From: Gammaproteobacteria bacterium
GTDB lineage: Bacteria; Pseudomonadota; Gammaproteobacteria; Steroidobacterales; Steroidobacteraceae
Direction: 5' to 3'
Assembly: GCA_016707425.1 (NCBI GenBank)
Contig: JADJHU010000015.1
Coordinates: forward strand, 682,001 to 746,000
DNA length: 64,000 nucleotides
The position numbers were made by a program, and so were the translations under genes. The notes under the pieces were generated by a model. The model was not told where the DNA came from. It searched no databases and saw nothing but the letters and a program-made list of their open reading frames with translations. Every line of letters starts with the position of its first letter. Within the stretch, counting starts at the first letter, position 1. Below are positions 52,402 to 61,830 of the stretch, in pieces.

Positions 52402-52413
52402 ATGTTCGAACAT
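52402..52413. repeat. 12-base perfect palindrome at the FHA gene start
   Basis: ATGTTCGAACAT, spanning the proposed start codon. It could bind a dimeric regulator or be chance. Confidence 0.25.
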
Positions 52414-53613
52414 CGATTGCGTCAGGGAGCATCTGTGGGCCTGCCGAGACCGCCGCCTTCCCCGGTGGAAGACGATCTGGAGAGCACCGCGGAACTGCCC
52501 GCACTGGGGTTTGCCTCGCCTGAAGCGACCCCTGGGGATCCGCTTGCCGCTACGGACCAGTGGGTCGAACTGGCGCCGCAGGAGCCCGAGCCGGCCGCCG
52601 ATTCCGGACCCCGGGATCTCGCCGCCACGCTGCGCGCGGCGGAGGGGCTGCTCGAACGCCAGCGGGAGCGTGTCGCTGAGCTCGAACAGGAGCGCGATCG
52701 TCTCCATGAGGATCTGCACCCGCTCCGGGAGATGCTCGCCACGCGTGCGGCGATTCTCGAGCAACGCGAAGCGGCGCTCGCGGAGGCTCACGCCGCAACG
52801 GCCGCAGCGGAGGCCCGTGCGGCGCAGGGCGACCAACGACAGGCGGCGCTCGAACGCGAGGTGGGCGAGTTGCGCCGCCGCACGACGGTCTATCTCGAGG
52901 CGCTGCAGTCGAACCTCGGGAGACGTGACGTTTACGAGAGTGCCTGCGCGGCGCTCGACGCGCGCATCGCAGAGCTCGAAGCAGAGCTCGCGGCGAACGG
53001 GGCGCGCATACGGATCCTGGAGGCCGCGCTCGCGGAGCGTGACGCCGGGCTCGTACGCGCTGCGGAGCGTGCCGAAGCACAGGCGAGGGCGAGCGAGGCT
53101 GCGGCGGCGGCACTGGAGCATGCCGAGGTGTTGCAGCTGGAGCTGCGCGAGAAGGACGCACGGCTGCAGGCACTCGAGGAGCGGGATGCGAAGCTCCGCG
53201 AGCTCGAGAGTGACGCGGCGGCCCGGGTCGTCGCGCTCGGCGATCTGCAGCAGAGCATCCAGCGCATCGATTTCCTCACGCAGAGTGGGGCGGATGTCAT
53301 GCCACAGGGACCGAAGCGTCTGCTCATTCGCAGCGATGGCGGGTCGGAAGTGGTACACGTACTCGGCCGGCGTACGACGATCGGGCGCACGCCGGACAAC
53401 GATCTGCAGATCGATACCAAATACGTCAGCCGTCATCATGCGGTCCTGCTGGCCGGACCCGTGCAGACCATCATCGAGGACCTCGGCAGCACCAATGGCG
53501 TGCGGGTCAACGACCGCCGCATCCAGCGACGGGCGCTGAAGGACGGGGATCGTGTCCTCATCGGCAAGACGGGCTTCCGGTTCGTAGTGCGGCCGACCGA
53601 CGCTTCATCCTGA
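52402..53613 (+). CDS. FHA-domain protein with long coiled coil
   Basis: 403 residues. A disordered acidic/Pro-rich N-terminus (1-75) leads into a long coiled coil (about 75-300, Ala/Glu/Arg heptads). A C-terminal FHA domain follows (about 320-398), with GRTPDNDLQI, SRHHAVLL and STNGVRVN, the phosphothreonine-binding motifs. Likely a phospho-dependent scaffold; the kinase at the window's right end is a possible partner but lies 9.5 kb away. The start is uncertain: ATG 52402 lies inside a perfect palindrome and has no clear ribosome binding site; ATG 52324 is in frame. Confidence 0.8.
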   Translation: MFEHRLRQGASVGLPRPPPSPVEDDLESTAELPALGFASPEATPGDPLAATDQWVELAPQEPEPAADSGPRDLAATLRAAEGLLERQRERVAELEQERDRLHEDLHPLREMLATRAAILEQREAALAEAHAATAAAEARAAQGDQRQAALEREVGELRRRTTVYLEALQSNLGRRDVYESACAALDARIAELEAELAANGARIRILEAALAERDAGLVRAAERAEAQARASEAAAAALEHAEVLQLELREKDARLQALEERDAKLRELESDAAARVVALGDLQQSIQRIDFLTQSGADVMPQGPKRLLIRSDGGSEVVHVLGRRTTIGRTPDNDLQIDTKYVSRHHAVLLAGPVQTIIEDLGSTNGVRVNDRRIQRRALKDGDRVLIGKTGFRFVVRPTDASS

Positions 53614-53665
53614 AATCGCAGCGACGGACGTCCCGCCGTGCCGGCAAGTCCGGTAAGCTCCGCGC

Positions 53666-55180
53666 GTGAGTTCCTACATACACCGGATCCTGAAGGCGCG
53701 CGTCTACGATGTCGCCATCGAGTCGCCGCTTGAGGAGGCGCCGCGTCTTTCGCGCCGCCTCGGCAACCGTGTGCTGTTCAAGCGTGAAGACCTGCAGCCC
53801 GTCTTTTCCTTCAAGCTGCGCGGCGCCTACAACAAGATCGCACAGCTTTCTGACACGGTCGCGCAGCGCGGCGTGATCTGCGCCTCGGCCGGCAACCATG
53901 CCCAGGGCGTGGCGCTTGCGGCGCGCCGCCGCCGCGTGCCGGCCGTGATCGTCATGCCGGGTACGACCCCGGAGATCAAGGTTCAGGCCGTGCTCGATCT
54001 CGGCGGTGAGGTCGTGCTGCACGGCGATGACTACGATGCCGCCTGCGATCACGCGCTCGTGCTCGCGCGCGAGCGCGGCATGGCATTCGTGCACCCCTTC
54101 GATGATCCGGATGTGATCGCCGGCCAGGGTACGATCGGGGTGGAGATCCTGCGTCAGAGCGGCGGTGAGGTCGACGCGATCTTCGTGCCGGTGGGCGGGG
54201 GCGGTCTCATCGGCGGCATCGCAGCCTATGCGAAGAGTCTCTATCCACACCTCAGAGTCATCGGTGTGGAACCCGAGGATGCTGCGGGCATGTTCGAATC
54301 GCTGAAAGCCGGCCGCCGCGTGACGCTCGAGCGGGTCGGGATCTTCGCCGACGGGGTTGCAGTGCGCCGGATCGGCGAGGAGACTTTCGCCCTCGCGCGC
54401 GAATACGTGGATGAGATCCTGCTGACCGACACCGACGAGATCTGCGCAGCGATCCAGGACATCTTCGAGGATACCCGTTCGATCGTCGAACCGGCGGGCG
54501 CGCTGGCGGTTGCGGGCATCAAGAAATACGTGGCCCGCGAGGGCTGTCAGGGCAGGCGCATCGTTGCCGTCAACAGTGGCGCCAACGTCAACTTCGATCG
54601 CCTGCGCCATGTGGCCGAGCGCGCAGACTTCGGCGGGGAGCGCGAGGCGCTGATCGCCGTCGAGATCCCCGAGAGGCCCGGCAGCTTCCTGCAGTTCTGT
54701 CAGACGCTTCGGGCCCGCAGCGTCACCGAATTCAACTATCGCTACGAGAGCGCGCAGGCGGCGCAGATTTTCGTCGGCTTCGCCATCTCCCGGGGCCGTG
54801 CAGAGCGTGAGACGGTCATCCGACAGCTGCGGGAGTCGGGCTACGCGGTGACCGACATGACCGACAATGAGATGGCAAAGCTCCATGTGCGCTACATGGT
54901 CGGCGGGCATGCGCGCGGCATCGCGGACGAGCAGCTGTACCGCTTCGAGTTTCCCGAGCGCCCGGGGGCGCTCGCGCGTTTCCTGCAGGCAATCGGCACA
55001 CGCTGGAACATCAGTCTCTTCCATTACCGCAATCACGGGTCGGACTACGGGCGCGTGCTTGCGGGCATCCAGGTCCCCGAGAGGGAGCGCGCGGATTTCC
55101 TCCTGCATCTGAACGAGCTGCGCTACCCCTACATAGAGGAGACGCAGAACCTCGCCTACCGGATGTTTCTCGGCGCCTGA
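53666..55180 (+). CDS. ilvA: Threonine dehydratase (biosynthetic)
   Basis: 504 residues, near E. coli IlvA (514). The catalytic PLP domain has Lys50 (FSFKLRGAYNK), SAGNHAQGVA and the phosphate loop PVGGGGLIGG. Two C-terminal ACT-like regulatory domains begin near 328 (VEIPERPGSFLQF) and about 425 (FEFPERPGALARF), where isoleucine inhibits and valine activates in known enzymes. It makes 2-oxobutyrate for isoleucine synthesis, the co-substrate of the IlvB/IlvN enzyme at the window's left. GTG start. Confidence 0.95.
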   Translation: MSSYIHRILKARVYDVAIESPLEEAPRLSRRLGNRVLFKREDLQPVFSFKLRGAYNKIAQLSDTVAQRGVICASAGNHAQGVALAARRRRVPAVIVMPGTTPEIKVQAVLDLGGEVVLHGDDYDAACDHALVLARERGMAFVHPFDDPDVIAGQGTIGVEILRQSGGEVDAIFVPVGGGGLIGGIAAYAKSLYPHLRVIGVEPEDAAGMFESLKAGRRVTLERVGIFADGVAVRRIGEETFALAREYVDEILLTDTDEICAAIQDIFEDTRSIVEPAGALAVAGIKKYVAREGCQGRRIVAVNSGANVNFDRLRHVAERADFGGEREALIAVEIPERPGSFLQFCQTLRARSVTEFNYRYESAQAAQIFVGFAISRGRAERETVIRQLRESGYAVTDMTDNEMAKLHVRYMVGGHARGIADEQLYRFEFPERPGALARFLQAIGTRWNISLFHYRNHGSDYGRVLAGIQVPERERADFLLHLNELRYPYIEETQNLAYRMFLGA

Positions 55181-55191
55181 GGGCAGCCATC

Positions 55192-56091
55192 GTGCGCTGC
55201 GTGGCTCGCGAAGAGCATCTGACCGTGCGCGGGCTGCGTCACCGGCTGCTGCGCTGGGGTCCGGCAGATCGTGCCCCCATCGTGCTGCTGCACGGATTCA
55301 TGGACAGCAGCGAAACCTGGCAGTTCGTGGTCGACGAGCTGCCCTCCGACTGGTCTTTCGTCGCTTTCGATTGGCGGGGCTTCGGCGGCACGGATCGGGC
55401 GGCCGAAGGCTACTGGTTCCCGGATTACTTCGCCGATCTCGAGGCGCTGCTCGAGCGGCTGGTGCCGCACACGGGAGCGCGTCTCGTCGGTCACAGCATG
55501 GGTGGCAACATCGCGACACTCTACGCGGGTATCCGTCCCGAACGCATCGAGTGGCTGGTCAACCTCGAGGGCATCGGCCTGCCCTGCACCCAGCCCGGGC
55601 AGGCACCGGGCCGCTACGCACAGTGGCTCGATGCGCTCGCCCGTGGACCGCGCGCGGGTCGGTACGTCTCGGTGGAGCGCTTTGCAGAGACCCTGCGTGC
55701 GAAGCATCCACGCTGGACGCCGGAGCGCGCCCGCTTCATCGCGCAGGCGTGGACGCGACCTCGTGCGGATGGCGATGGCGTCGAGCTCGCGGCGGACCCA
55801 CGTCATCGCCTGCCGAATCCCGTGCTCTACCGCCACGAGGAGGCCGAGGCCTGCTGGCGGGCGGTGCGTGCTCCGGTGCTGCTGCTCATGGGTGAGCAGT
55901 CGGCGTTCCGCCCGCACTTCGAGGAGCGCGGTGGCGAGGGAGGCTGGAAGCGGCACCTTGGCGATCTGCGTTTTGCCTGGGTCGCCGGTGCGGGGCACAT
56001 GATGCACATCGACCAGCCGGCGGCCGTGGCCGCACACATCGAGCGCTTCGCGAAGGAACCACCGGACGACCAGGGGCGCACGCACCGCTGA
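55192..56091 (+). CDS. Alpha/beta hydrolase
   Basis: 299 residues. VLLHGFMDSSETWQ gives the oxyanion region. GHSMGGNIA holds the nucleophile Ser. An Asp is expected after LLLMGEQS and the His is in GAGHMMHID. The cap region (about 120-215) is Arg-rich. Lipase/esterase-type activity is likely, substrate unknown. It starts at GTG 11 bases after ilvA and may be co-transcribed with it. Contrast with the degenerate relative at 51458. Confidence 0.88.
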   Translation: MRCVAREEHLTVRGLRHRLLRWGPADRAPIVLLHGFMDSSETWQFVVDELPSDWSFVAFDWRGFGGTDRAAEGYWFPDYFADLEALLERLVPHTGARLVGHSMGGNIATLYAGIRPERIEWLVNLEGIGLPCTQPGQAPGRYAQWLDALARGPRAGRYVSVERFAETLRAKHPRWTPERARFIAQAWTRPRADGDGVELAADPRHRLPNPVLYRHEEAEACWRAVRAPVLLLMGEQSAFRPHFEERGGEGGWKRHLGDLRFAWVAGAGHMMHIDQPAAVAAHIERFAKEPPDDQGRTHR

Positions 56092-56119
56092 CGGGCACGG
56101 TCCGCCGCCGTGCCGTGCC

Positions 56120-57073
56120 TTACGGGTCGTGATCGACCTCGATGGTGGCATGGCCGATGCCGAAGTCGAGCCGCAGTCGTTCCCGCACCTTCGGGATCAC
56201 CTCGCCCGCCGGTGCTCCAGGCTGCAGCCGCACGTGCAGCGTGGCCAGCACCTCGCCCGATGTGAGCGACCAGGTGTGCAGGTGGTGGGTCGTCGCGACG
56301 CCTGCCACCCTGCGCAGATCCTGATGGATCCGTTCCGCATCGATGTGATCGGGCGTGCCCTCGAGGAGGATGTGCGCCGAGCGGCGGACGATGAACCAGC
56401 CGCTGCGTACGATCAGCAGCGCGATGAATACAGAGAGCAGGGGATCGATCGGTGTCCAGCCCGTGAAGCGGATCACCAGCGCCGCGACGATCGCGGCCAC
56501 CGAACCCAGCAGGTCGCCGACCACGTGCACCGCCGCGCCCGAGATGGCGAGGTCCTCCTGTACGCCTTCGAGTGGCCGGCCGCCGTGATCGTGCCCGCCA
56601 TGCACGTGGCTGCCGCGGTGCAGGATCGCGAGGCTGCCGCGATTCGCGAGGAGGCCTGCCGTGGCCACGATCAGCATCGTGTCACTGCGGACCCCGGCGG
56701 GTGTGACCAGGCGGTGTGCTGCCTCGAGGATGATCCAGCCGCTCAGCAGCAGCATCGTGACGCCGTTGGTGAAGGCAGAGAGCACTTCCATGCGCCGGTG
56801 TCCATAGCCGTGACGGGCGTCAGGCGGGCGCTGTCCGAAGCGGACGCTGACATAGGCGAGGACGAGCGCGCCGACGTCGGTGAACATGTGCCCGGCATCC
56901 GCCAGCAGGGCGAGCGATCCGGAAACGATACCGCCGATGACTTCGACCACCATGAAGCATCCCGTGACGATCATGGCGAGGACGAGGCGGCGTTGGGCGC
57001 TGTGAGCCCGCGGCGCGTCGTGCGGGTGCGAATGAGCCGGCGGCGCCTGGCATGAGGGCTGTTCAGAAGACAT
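56120..57073 (-). CDS. Cation diffusion facilitator (zinc/cadmium/cobalt exporter, CzcD/ZitB-like)
   Basis: 317 residues with six predicted helices. The His-rich N-terminus (HSHPHDAPRAH) and a His-rich cytosolic loop (GSHVHGGHDHGG) are typical metal-binding stretches. The transport-site motifs HxxxD are in helix 2 (DAGHMFTD) and helix 5 (VHVVGDLLGS). The C-terminal cytosolic domain (HHLHTWSLTSGEVLATLHV) is the usual dimer domain. It exports divalent metal by proton antiport. ATG 57073 was chosen over an Arg/Pro-rich extension to 57184. Confidence 0.93.
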   Translation of the reverse strand: MSSEQPSCQAPPAHSHPHDAPRAHSAQRRLVLAMIVTGCFMVVEVIGGIVSGSLALLADAGHMFTDVGALVLAYVSVRFGQRPPDARHGYGHRRMEVLSAFTNGVTMLLLSGWIILEAAHRLVTPAGVRSDTMLIVATAGLLANRGSLAILHRGSHVHGGHDHGGRPLEGVQEDLAISGAAVHVVGDLLGSVAAIVAALVIRFTGWTPIDPLLSVFIALLIVRSGWFIVRRSAHILLEGTPDHIDAERIHQDLRRVAGVATTHHLHTWSLTSGEVLATLHVRLQPGAPAGEVIPKVRERLRLDFGIGHATIEVDHDP

Positions 57074-57228
57074 CGTGGCATCGTCCCCGGCGCGGGGACT
57101 GGGGGCATGGGAAGACTGTTGAATTCTATCAGCGATTACCACGGGTCGCCGGGCAGTGGTTCCGTGGCGGCCCGGGCGCGGCATGCGAGAATGCGGTTTT
57201 TCCGGCTTCCTGAAACGGCGGGCCTTCG

Positions 57229-58296
57229 ATGACGGAAGATCTGGCTACTGCGCCCTGGCTGCGCCGGCTGATCGTCGCCTCCATCCTCGTGGGGCTGGTG
57301 GTGCTGGTGTTCCAGGTGCTGCAGCCGTTCATCGTGCCCGTGCTCTGGGCCTGCATCCTCGCCTATGTGAGCTGGCCGCTGTACGAGCGCGTGGTGCGGC
57401 TCCTGCAAGGCCGGCGCGCGCTCGCAGCCCTGCTGATGACGCTTCTTCTGAATGCGGCGGTGATCGTGCCGGTGGTGTGGGTGCTCGCGTCGATCCGCAT
57501 CGAGGCCGTCGATGCCCTGCGCGAACTGGCGGCCGTGCTCGATGGCGGCGTGCGGCTGCCGGAGGCACTCCTGAGACTGCCCCTCGTCGGTGAGTGGCTG
57601 CGCGAGTTCGCCGAACGTGCGGCGCGTGACCCGAGTGCGCTGCGTGCCGAGATCTCGGGACTCCTCAACCACGCCTTCCCGCACCTCGGAAGCATTGCCG
57701 GAGGCGTGGGGCGCAATATCGGCAAGCTCGCGGTCGCAATCATCAGTCTCTTCTTCGTGTACCGGGACGGCGCGCACTTCGCGACTCAGGTGACCGGCCT
57801 GCTCGCGCAACTCCTTGGCGCACGTGTGCACCACTATGTGGTGGCCGTGGGTCTCACGGTGAAGGCGGTGGTCTACGGGCTGGTGCTGGCGGCGCTGGCG
57901 CAGGGTTCGCTCGCGGGGCTCGGCTACTGGGTTGCGGGCCTCGAAGCGCCGGTGTTCCTCGCTGCGCTCACCACGCTCGTTGCGCTGATTCCGTTCATGG
58001 TGCCGCTCGTATGGGGTGGAGCGAGCCTGTGGCTCATGGCCCGAGGCGAGACGGCCGCAGGCATCGGGCTGTTCCTCTGGGGGCTGATCGCTGTCAGCTG
58101 GATCGACAACATCGTTCGCCCGCTGGTCATCAGCAACGCGACGCGCATTCCCTTCCTGCTGGTGCTGTTCGGAGTGCTCGGCGGTATCGCCGCCTTTGGC
58201 CTCGTCGGACTCTTCATTGGTCCCGTGATCCTGGCGGTGATGGTAGCGCTGTGGCGCGAGTGGAACGCCGAGGCACACCAGCAGTCGGCAGCTTGA
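57229..58296 (+). CDS. AI-2E/PerM-family membrane permease
   Basis: 355 residues with about seven to eight helices. Family motifs are PFIVPVLWACILAYVSWPLY near the N-terminus, the cytosolic RDPSALRAEI segment and the C-terminal PFLLVLFGVLGGIAAFGLVG. Members include TqsA (autoinducer-2 export) and sodium/proton antiporters, so function is open. It converges on the DUF885 gene with three bases between stops. Confidence 0.88.
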   Translation: MTEDLATAPWLRRLIVASILVGLVVLVFQVLQPFIVPVLWACILAYVSWPLYERVVRLLQGRRALAALLMTLLLNAAVIVPVVWVLASIRIEAVDALRELAAVLDGGVRLPEALLRLPLVGEWLREFAERAARDPSALRAEISGLLNHAFPHLGSIAGGVGRNIGKLAVAIISLFFVYRDGAHFATQVTGLLAQLLGARVHHYVVAVGLTVKAVVYGLVLAALAQGSLAGLGYWVAGLEAPVFLAALTTLVALIPFMVPLVWGGASLWLMARGETAAGIGLFLWGLIAVSWIDNIVRPLVISNATRIPFLLVLFGVLGGIAAFGLVGLFIGPVILAVMVALWREWNAEAHQQSAA

Positions 58297-58299
58297 GAT

Positions 58300-60144
58300 T
58301 CACGGGGCTTTCGCGCCCGTCCCCGGGTCGTCGACCGGCAGCTGGAACATCAACGCCCGCACATGGCGCACGGGCGGCGAGCCGAAGGACAGTACGGTGT
58401 CGTGGTAGCGCTTGAGCGTGAAGCTGTCCCCCCAGCGACGCCGGGCCTCCTCGCGCAGTTCGAAGTGTTCCTGCGCGCCGACGAAGTAGGTGGGCAGCTG
58501 TGCCGAGGTGAGCTGCGCGCGCACCCACTTTCCTGCGGCCTCACGCTCCTCCTGGAAGGTGTCGTGGGTCATCAGCCGCATCGCTTCGGTGCGGGAGATG
58601 CCATCGACGTGCACCGCCTGATCGAGGATGGCATTGGCCACGGCGCGCAGGTACCACTTGCGCTGGATGAGCTCCATCAACGGATCCCCGCCCATGTAGC
58701 CCTGCTCGACCATCAGGCGTTCGGCATAGACCGCCCAGCCCTCGATGAACGGCCCTGAGGACAGCACTGCGCGCAGCATCGAGGGGTAGCGGCTGGCATG
58801 CGTGAGCTGCAGATAGTGCCCCGGCATTGCCTCGTGGATCGTGAGGTCGTGGATCGAGCGCGTGTTGTATTCGCGCAGGAAGGAGTCCACCTGCTTCTTT
58901 GTCCAGTCCTGCGGGATGGGCGAGACGGCATAGAAGGTGGCGAGGCCCCTGTCGAGGGGGCCCGGCGGATCGCAGTAGGCGAGCGCCACACCGCGCTGGA
59001 ACTCCGGCATGGGGATGATCACGAGCGGATCGGGATAGACGGTCACCAGATCCTGCCTGCGCACGAAGGCGAGTGCCTGCTCATAGGCGCTGCGCGTCGC
59101 CTCGAACACCTGGTCACGCGCCGGCCGCCCGGCATAGGCCAGCTCCAGAGCCGCGGCGATGGCGCGCTGCTGCTGTGCGGCATCGGGGTTCTCAGGCAGG
59201 GGCGGTGCTCCACGGCGGCCGTGCAGCACCTGGCGCGCGAGCCCGTACATCTCGTGGCGTACCCGCACGAGTTCCGCCTCCGCGCGTTCGCGGATCGCGG
59301 CGCGCGACAGCGTCGAATCGAGCGCAAAGCGCAGCTTCGTGTCGTAGAGTGCGCCGCCGAGGCGGAAGTTGCCCGCTGCCTCGGGCAGCAGCCGCTTCTC
59401 GAGCCATAGCTGGTGCTGGGCGATCGCGCTCCGCGCCCGCTCGATGGTGGTGCGCAGCGTGGCCTGGTCGGCGGCTGGCAGCTGTGCCAGCTGGGGCAGG
59501 ATGGTCTCTTCGATGAGCGTGACGACCCCGGCATTCTGCTTCACTGCCGTCTCGGCATGAATGCGCGGCACCCGCGCCGGCTCCAGCACCTCGCGCACCT
59601 GCGCCAGGAAGCGCGGCAGCTGCGTGAGGCGCGCCCCGATGCTCTGCAGCCGCTCGGGCCAGGGCGCGAACTCGCGAGCGGCGAGCGAGTAGACCGCGTT
59701 GCCGGCGAGGTCGGTGTAGATCAGCGGATCCCAGCGCCAGGCCTGCAGCTCGCGGTAGCGCCACAGATCACCTTCGAGCCTGACCTGCAGCAGCGATGCG
59801 TCGACCTGGGAAGCCGGCGGGAGCTGTGCACGATCGATGCGGCGCAGCGCCTCGAGAAATCCTTCGGCAAGGGCCGCGTGCGCTTCCTGCCCGGCTGCGC
59901 TCACGTCATCGAGGCGGTCGTCGAAGCGGTGCTCCCCGAGCTGCGTGGCGAGCACCGGAGACAGGGCGAGCGACTCGTCCAGGTAGCGCTGTGCGAGCGC
60001 CTGAAAGCTCTGCTCTGCCGTGATCACCGGGGTGGGGGAAATGCTCGATTGTGGTGGCGGTGGCACACAGGCAGACAGCCATGCACCGGCAAGTGCCAGG
60101 GCGGTCCGCCGCACTGCGATCGGGCGCGGTACGAGGCTTTTCAC
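58300..60144 (-). CDS. DUF885 family lipoprotein, putative zinc peptidase
   Basis: 614 residues. Signal peptide with a lipobox-like LSAC (Cys26) and a Pro-rich linker follow. The DUF885 body has the metal motif HEAMPGH (HExxxxH spacing) near 440 and downstream EGWAVYAERL, which supplies a likely third ligand Glu. The set matches the M32/M3-like gluzincin pattern of this family, whose substrates are unknown. GTG start with AGGAG seven bases upstream. Membrane-anchored in the periplasm or outer membrane. Confidence 0.88.
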   Translation of the reverse strand: MKSLVPRPIAVRRTALALAGAWLSACVPPPPQSSISPTPVITAEQSFQALAQRYLDESLALSPVLATQLGEHRFDDRLDDVSAAGQEAHAALAEGFLEALRRIDRAQLPPASQVDASLLQVRLEGDLWRYRELQAWRWDPLIYTDLAGNAVYSLAAREFAPWPERLQSIGARLTQLPRFLAQVREVLEPARVPRIHAETAVKQNAGVVTLIEETILPQLAQLPAADQATLRTTIERARSAIAQHQLWLEKRLLPEAAGNFRLGGALYDTKLRFALDSTLSRAAIRERAEAELVRVRHEMYGLARQVLHGRRGAPPLPENPDAAQQQRAIAAALELAYAGRPARDQVFEATRSAYEQALAFVRRQDLVTVYPDPLVIIPMPEFQRGVALAYCDPPGPLDRGLATFYAVSPIPQDWTKKQVDSFLREYNTRSIHDLTIHEAMPGHYLQLTHASRYPSMLRAVLSSGPFIEGWAVYAERLMVEQGYMGGDPLMELIQRKWYLRAVANAILDQAVHVDGISRTEAMRLMTHDTFQEEREAAGKWVRAQLTSAQLPTYFVGAQEHFELREEARRRWGDSFTLKRYHDTVLSFGSPPVRHVRALMFQLPVDDPGTGAKAP

Positions 60145-60418
60145 GATCGCTCCTCCGGGCCGCCTGCGAACGGACAGTGACCTGCAAAGTTAACAGTTTT
60201 GCGCCGCCGATTGTGCCGCAGGCCCGCAGCCCGGGCGTCATTCTGCGCTGTACGTCCATACACGTCGCGCGAGGTGCCGGTCGGCGCCAGACAAGCCTGC
60301 CGAGCTTGAACCATCCGGGCGGTGACCGGTCTGCAACGGAAGGTCGTCGTGTCATACTGGAAGGGAGGCATCCGTCGTGTGCCGCACTTCGGAGCCGGGA
60401 CCAGCTGGAGAGACTCCG

Positions 60419-61132
60419 ATGACGCTCACGCAAGCCTGCCTCCGCGGCATCGCCGCGGCTGTGTGTCTTGCTGCCGGTGGATGCATGCAGGCACGCACGG
60501 AACAGTCCCGCGAGGCGCCGACGCACATCGCCGGGAGCGAAGCCGTGGTGATCCTTGCCAAGCCCCAGATCGAGGGAGCCGCCGCGGAGGACGACTTCAT
60601 GGATTGCATCGGTGGGCGACTTGCGAGCGGCGGCGGTGCGATTCACGTTGCTGGCAACGATGAGTTCGTCGACAGCCTCTTTCCATGGTTCGAGCCGGGT
60701 ACGGCACCGAGCAAGCCCGAGAACGTGGTCAGGCTCCTCGAACGGCCCGGCGTCAGCGAGCGGATCGCCAGTACGGGTGTACGTTATCTCGTCTGGCTGG
60801 ATGGCGCGACGCGCAAGACCGACGGAGGTGGCAGCCTGGCCTGTGCGGCGGCACCGGGCGCGGCAGGCTGTCTCGGCTTCGGCTGGTGGGAAAAGGAGTC
60901 CGCCTATGAGGCGACCATCTGGGACCTCAAGCAGGCCCGATCGGTCGGCTCGGTGCAGACGAACGTGACCGGGACTTCCGCGATCGTCGGTGTGGTGGTA
61001 CCTCTGCCCTTCGTGGCGCGTGTGGCCGGCACGGCGTGCAACCGCCTCGCCGCGCAGCTGCGGAGTTTCTTCAACGGTGACGGCGAGGCGCCTGTCGCGC
61101 GTCCTGTCCCGGCGGCGGCAGGCACGAACTGA
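60419..61132 (+). CDS. Unrecognised lipoprotein A of the kinase-linked cluster
   Basis: 237 residues. Signal peptide (about 1-21) with lipobox LAAGGC (Cys22). The body has four Cys besides the lipobox in the C-terminal two thirds (DCIGG, LACAAAPGAAGC, TACNR), suggesting disulfides, and a Gly-rich stretch GFGWWEKES. GGAGA lies nine bases before ATG 60419. It heads a rightward series of three lipoprotein genes that ends in a Ser/Thr kinase. I do not recognise the family. Confidence 0.6.
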   Translation: MTLTQACLRGIAAAVCLAAGGCMQARTEQSREAPTHIAGSEAVVILAKPQIEGAAAEDDFMDCIGGRLASGGGAIHVAGNDEFVDSLFPWFEPGTAPSKPENVVRLLERPGVSERIASTGVRYLVWLDGATRKTDGGGSLACAAAPGAAGCLGFGWWEKESAYEATIWDLKQARSVGSVQTNVTGTSAIVGVVVPLPFVARVAGTACNRLAAQLRSFFNGDGEAPVARPVPAAAGTN

Positions 61133-61146
61133 CGCGGAGTGCGGAC

Positions 61147-61827
61147 ATGCACAGGATCGTAGGCACTCTGCTCGGCGGCCTGCTCGCGGGGGCGCTCGTG
61201 GCCTGTGCCACCGGGAATGCGGCGCGCAGCGGCGGTGCGTCCTCGACGACCGAAAGCGCCTCGTCAGGAACCGGGAGCACGGTCCCGGCCAGCGCGCGGA
61301 GCGAGCCGGACGCGGCGATCGCCCGTGGCGACGGCTCTGCGCCGCCGCCAGCGCTGACGCCTGATGAGCGTCGCGCGGCGCTCGATCGGCGCCTGGACGA
61401 GTCACTCGGCAGCTTCGACGAGAAGCTTCGCGGGGAGCAGGAGAGCACTGCCCGGGAGCGCGACGCGCGCACGGTGGCGGCCGGCAGTGCCACGGTCGAG
61501 TCCGGCCGTGAGGAGATCGGTCCCGGGAGGCACTCTGGCGGCGGGGCGGCGGCAGGGACGGACGGAGGCACCGGAGGGGATCGCCACTCGGGTGATCTCA
61601 AGTCCGAGCGGCAGACGGGTACCGGCACGCCGGATTCCGGAGGCGTGAACGCCGGGGGCGCCGCAGGTGGCAATGGTGCGGCGGGGCGGGCGGTTCCGGA
61701 TGGCAGCGACGACGACATCGTGGCGCGCCGTCTGCGGCGCGCGGCGGAGCAGGAAACCGATCCGGAGCTGAAGGAGAAGCTCTGGAAGGAATACATCGAG
61801 TACAAGAAGGGCGGGCAAGGCAGGTAA
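61147..61827 (+). CDS. Unrecognised low-complexity lipoprotein B of the kinase-linked cluster
   Basis: 226 residues. Signal peptide with lipobox LVAC (Cys20). Most of the mature protein is low-complexity Gly/Ser/Ala/Asp (about 25-65 and 120-195), likely disordered. A short charged helix (LDRRLDESLGSFDEKLRGEQ) and a C-terminal helical tail (DPELKEKLWKEYIEYKKGG) are the only structured parts. GGAG lies before the ATG. Fourteen bases after lipoprotein A and three bases before the next start. Confidence 0.6.
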   Translation: MHRIVGTLLGGLLAGALVACATGNAARSGGASSTTESASSGTGSTVPASARSEPDAAIARGDGSAPPPALTPDERRAALDRRLDESLGSFDEKLRGEQESTARERDARTVAAGSATVESGREEIGPGRHSGGGAAAGTDGGTGGDRHSGDLKSERQTGTGTPDSGGVNAGGAAGGNGAAGRAVPDGSDDDIVARRLRRAAEQETDPELKEKLWKEYIEYKKGGQGR

Positions 61828-61830
61828 GGC

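Noticed and set aside
52402..52413. LexA-type operator
   Set aside because: The palindrome ATGTTCGAACAT does not match the gammaproteobacterial CTGTN8ACAG pattern, and no SOS gene is adjacent.
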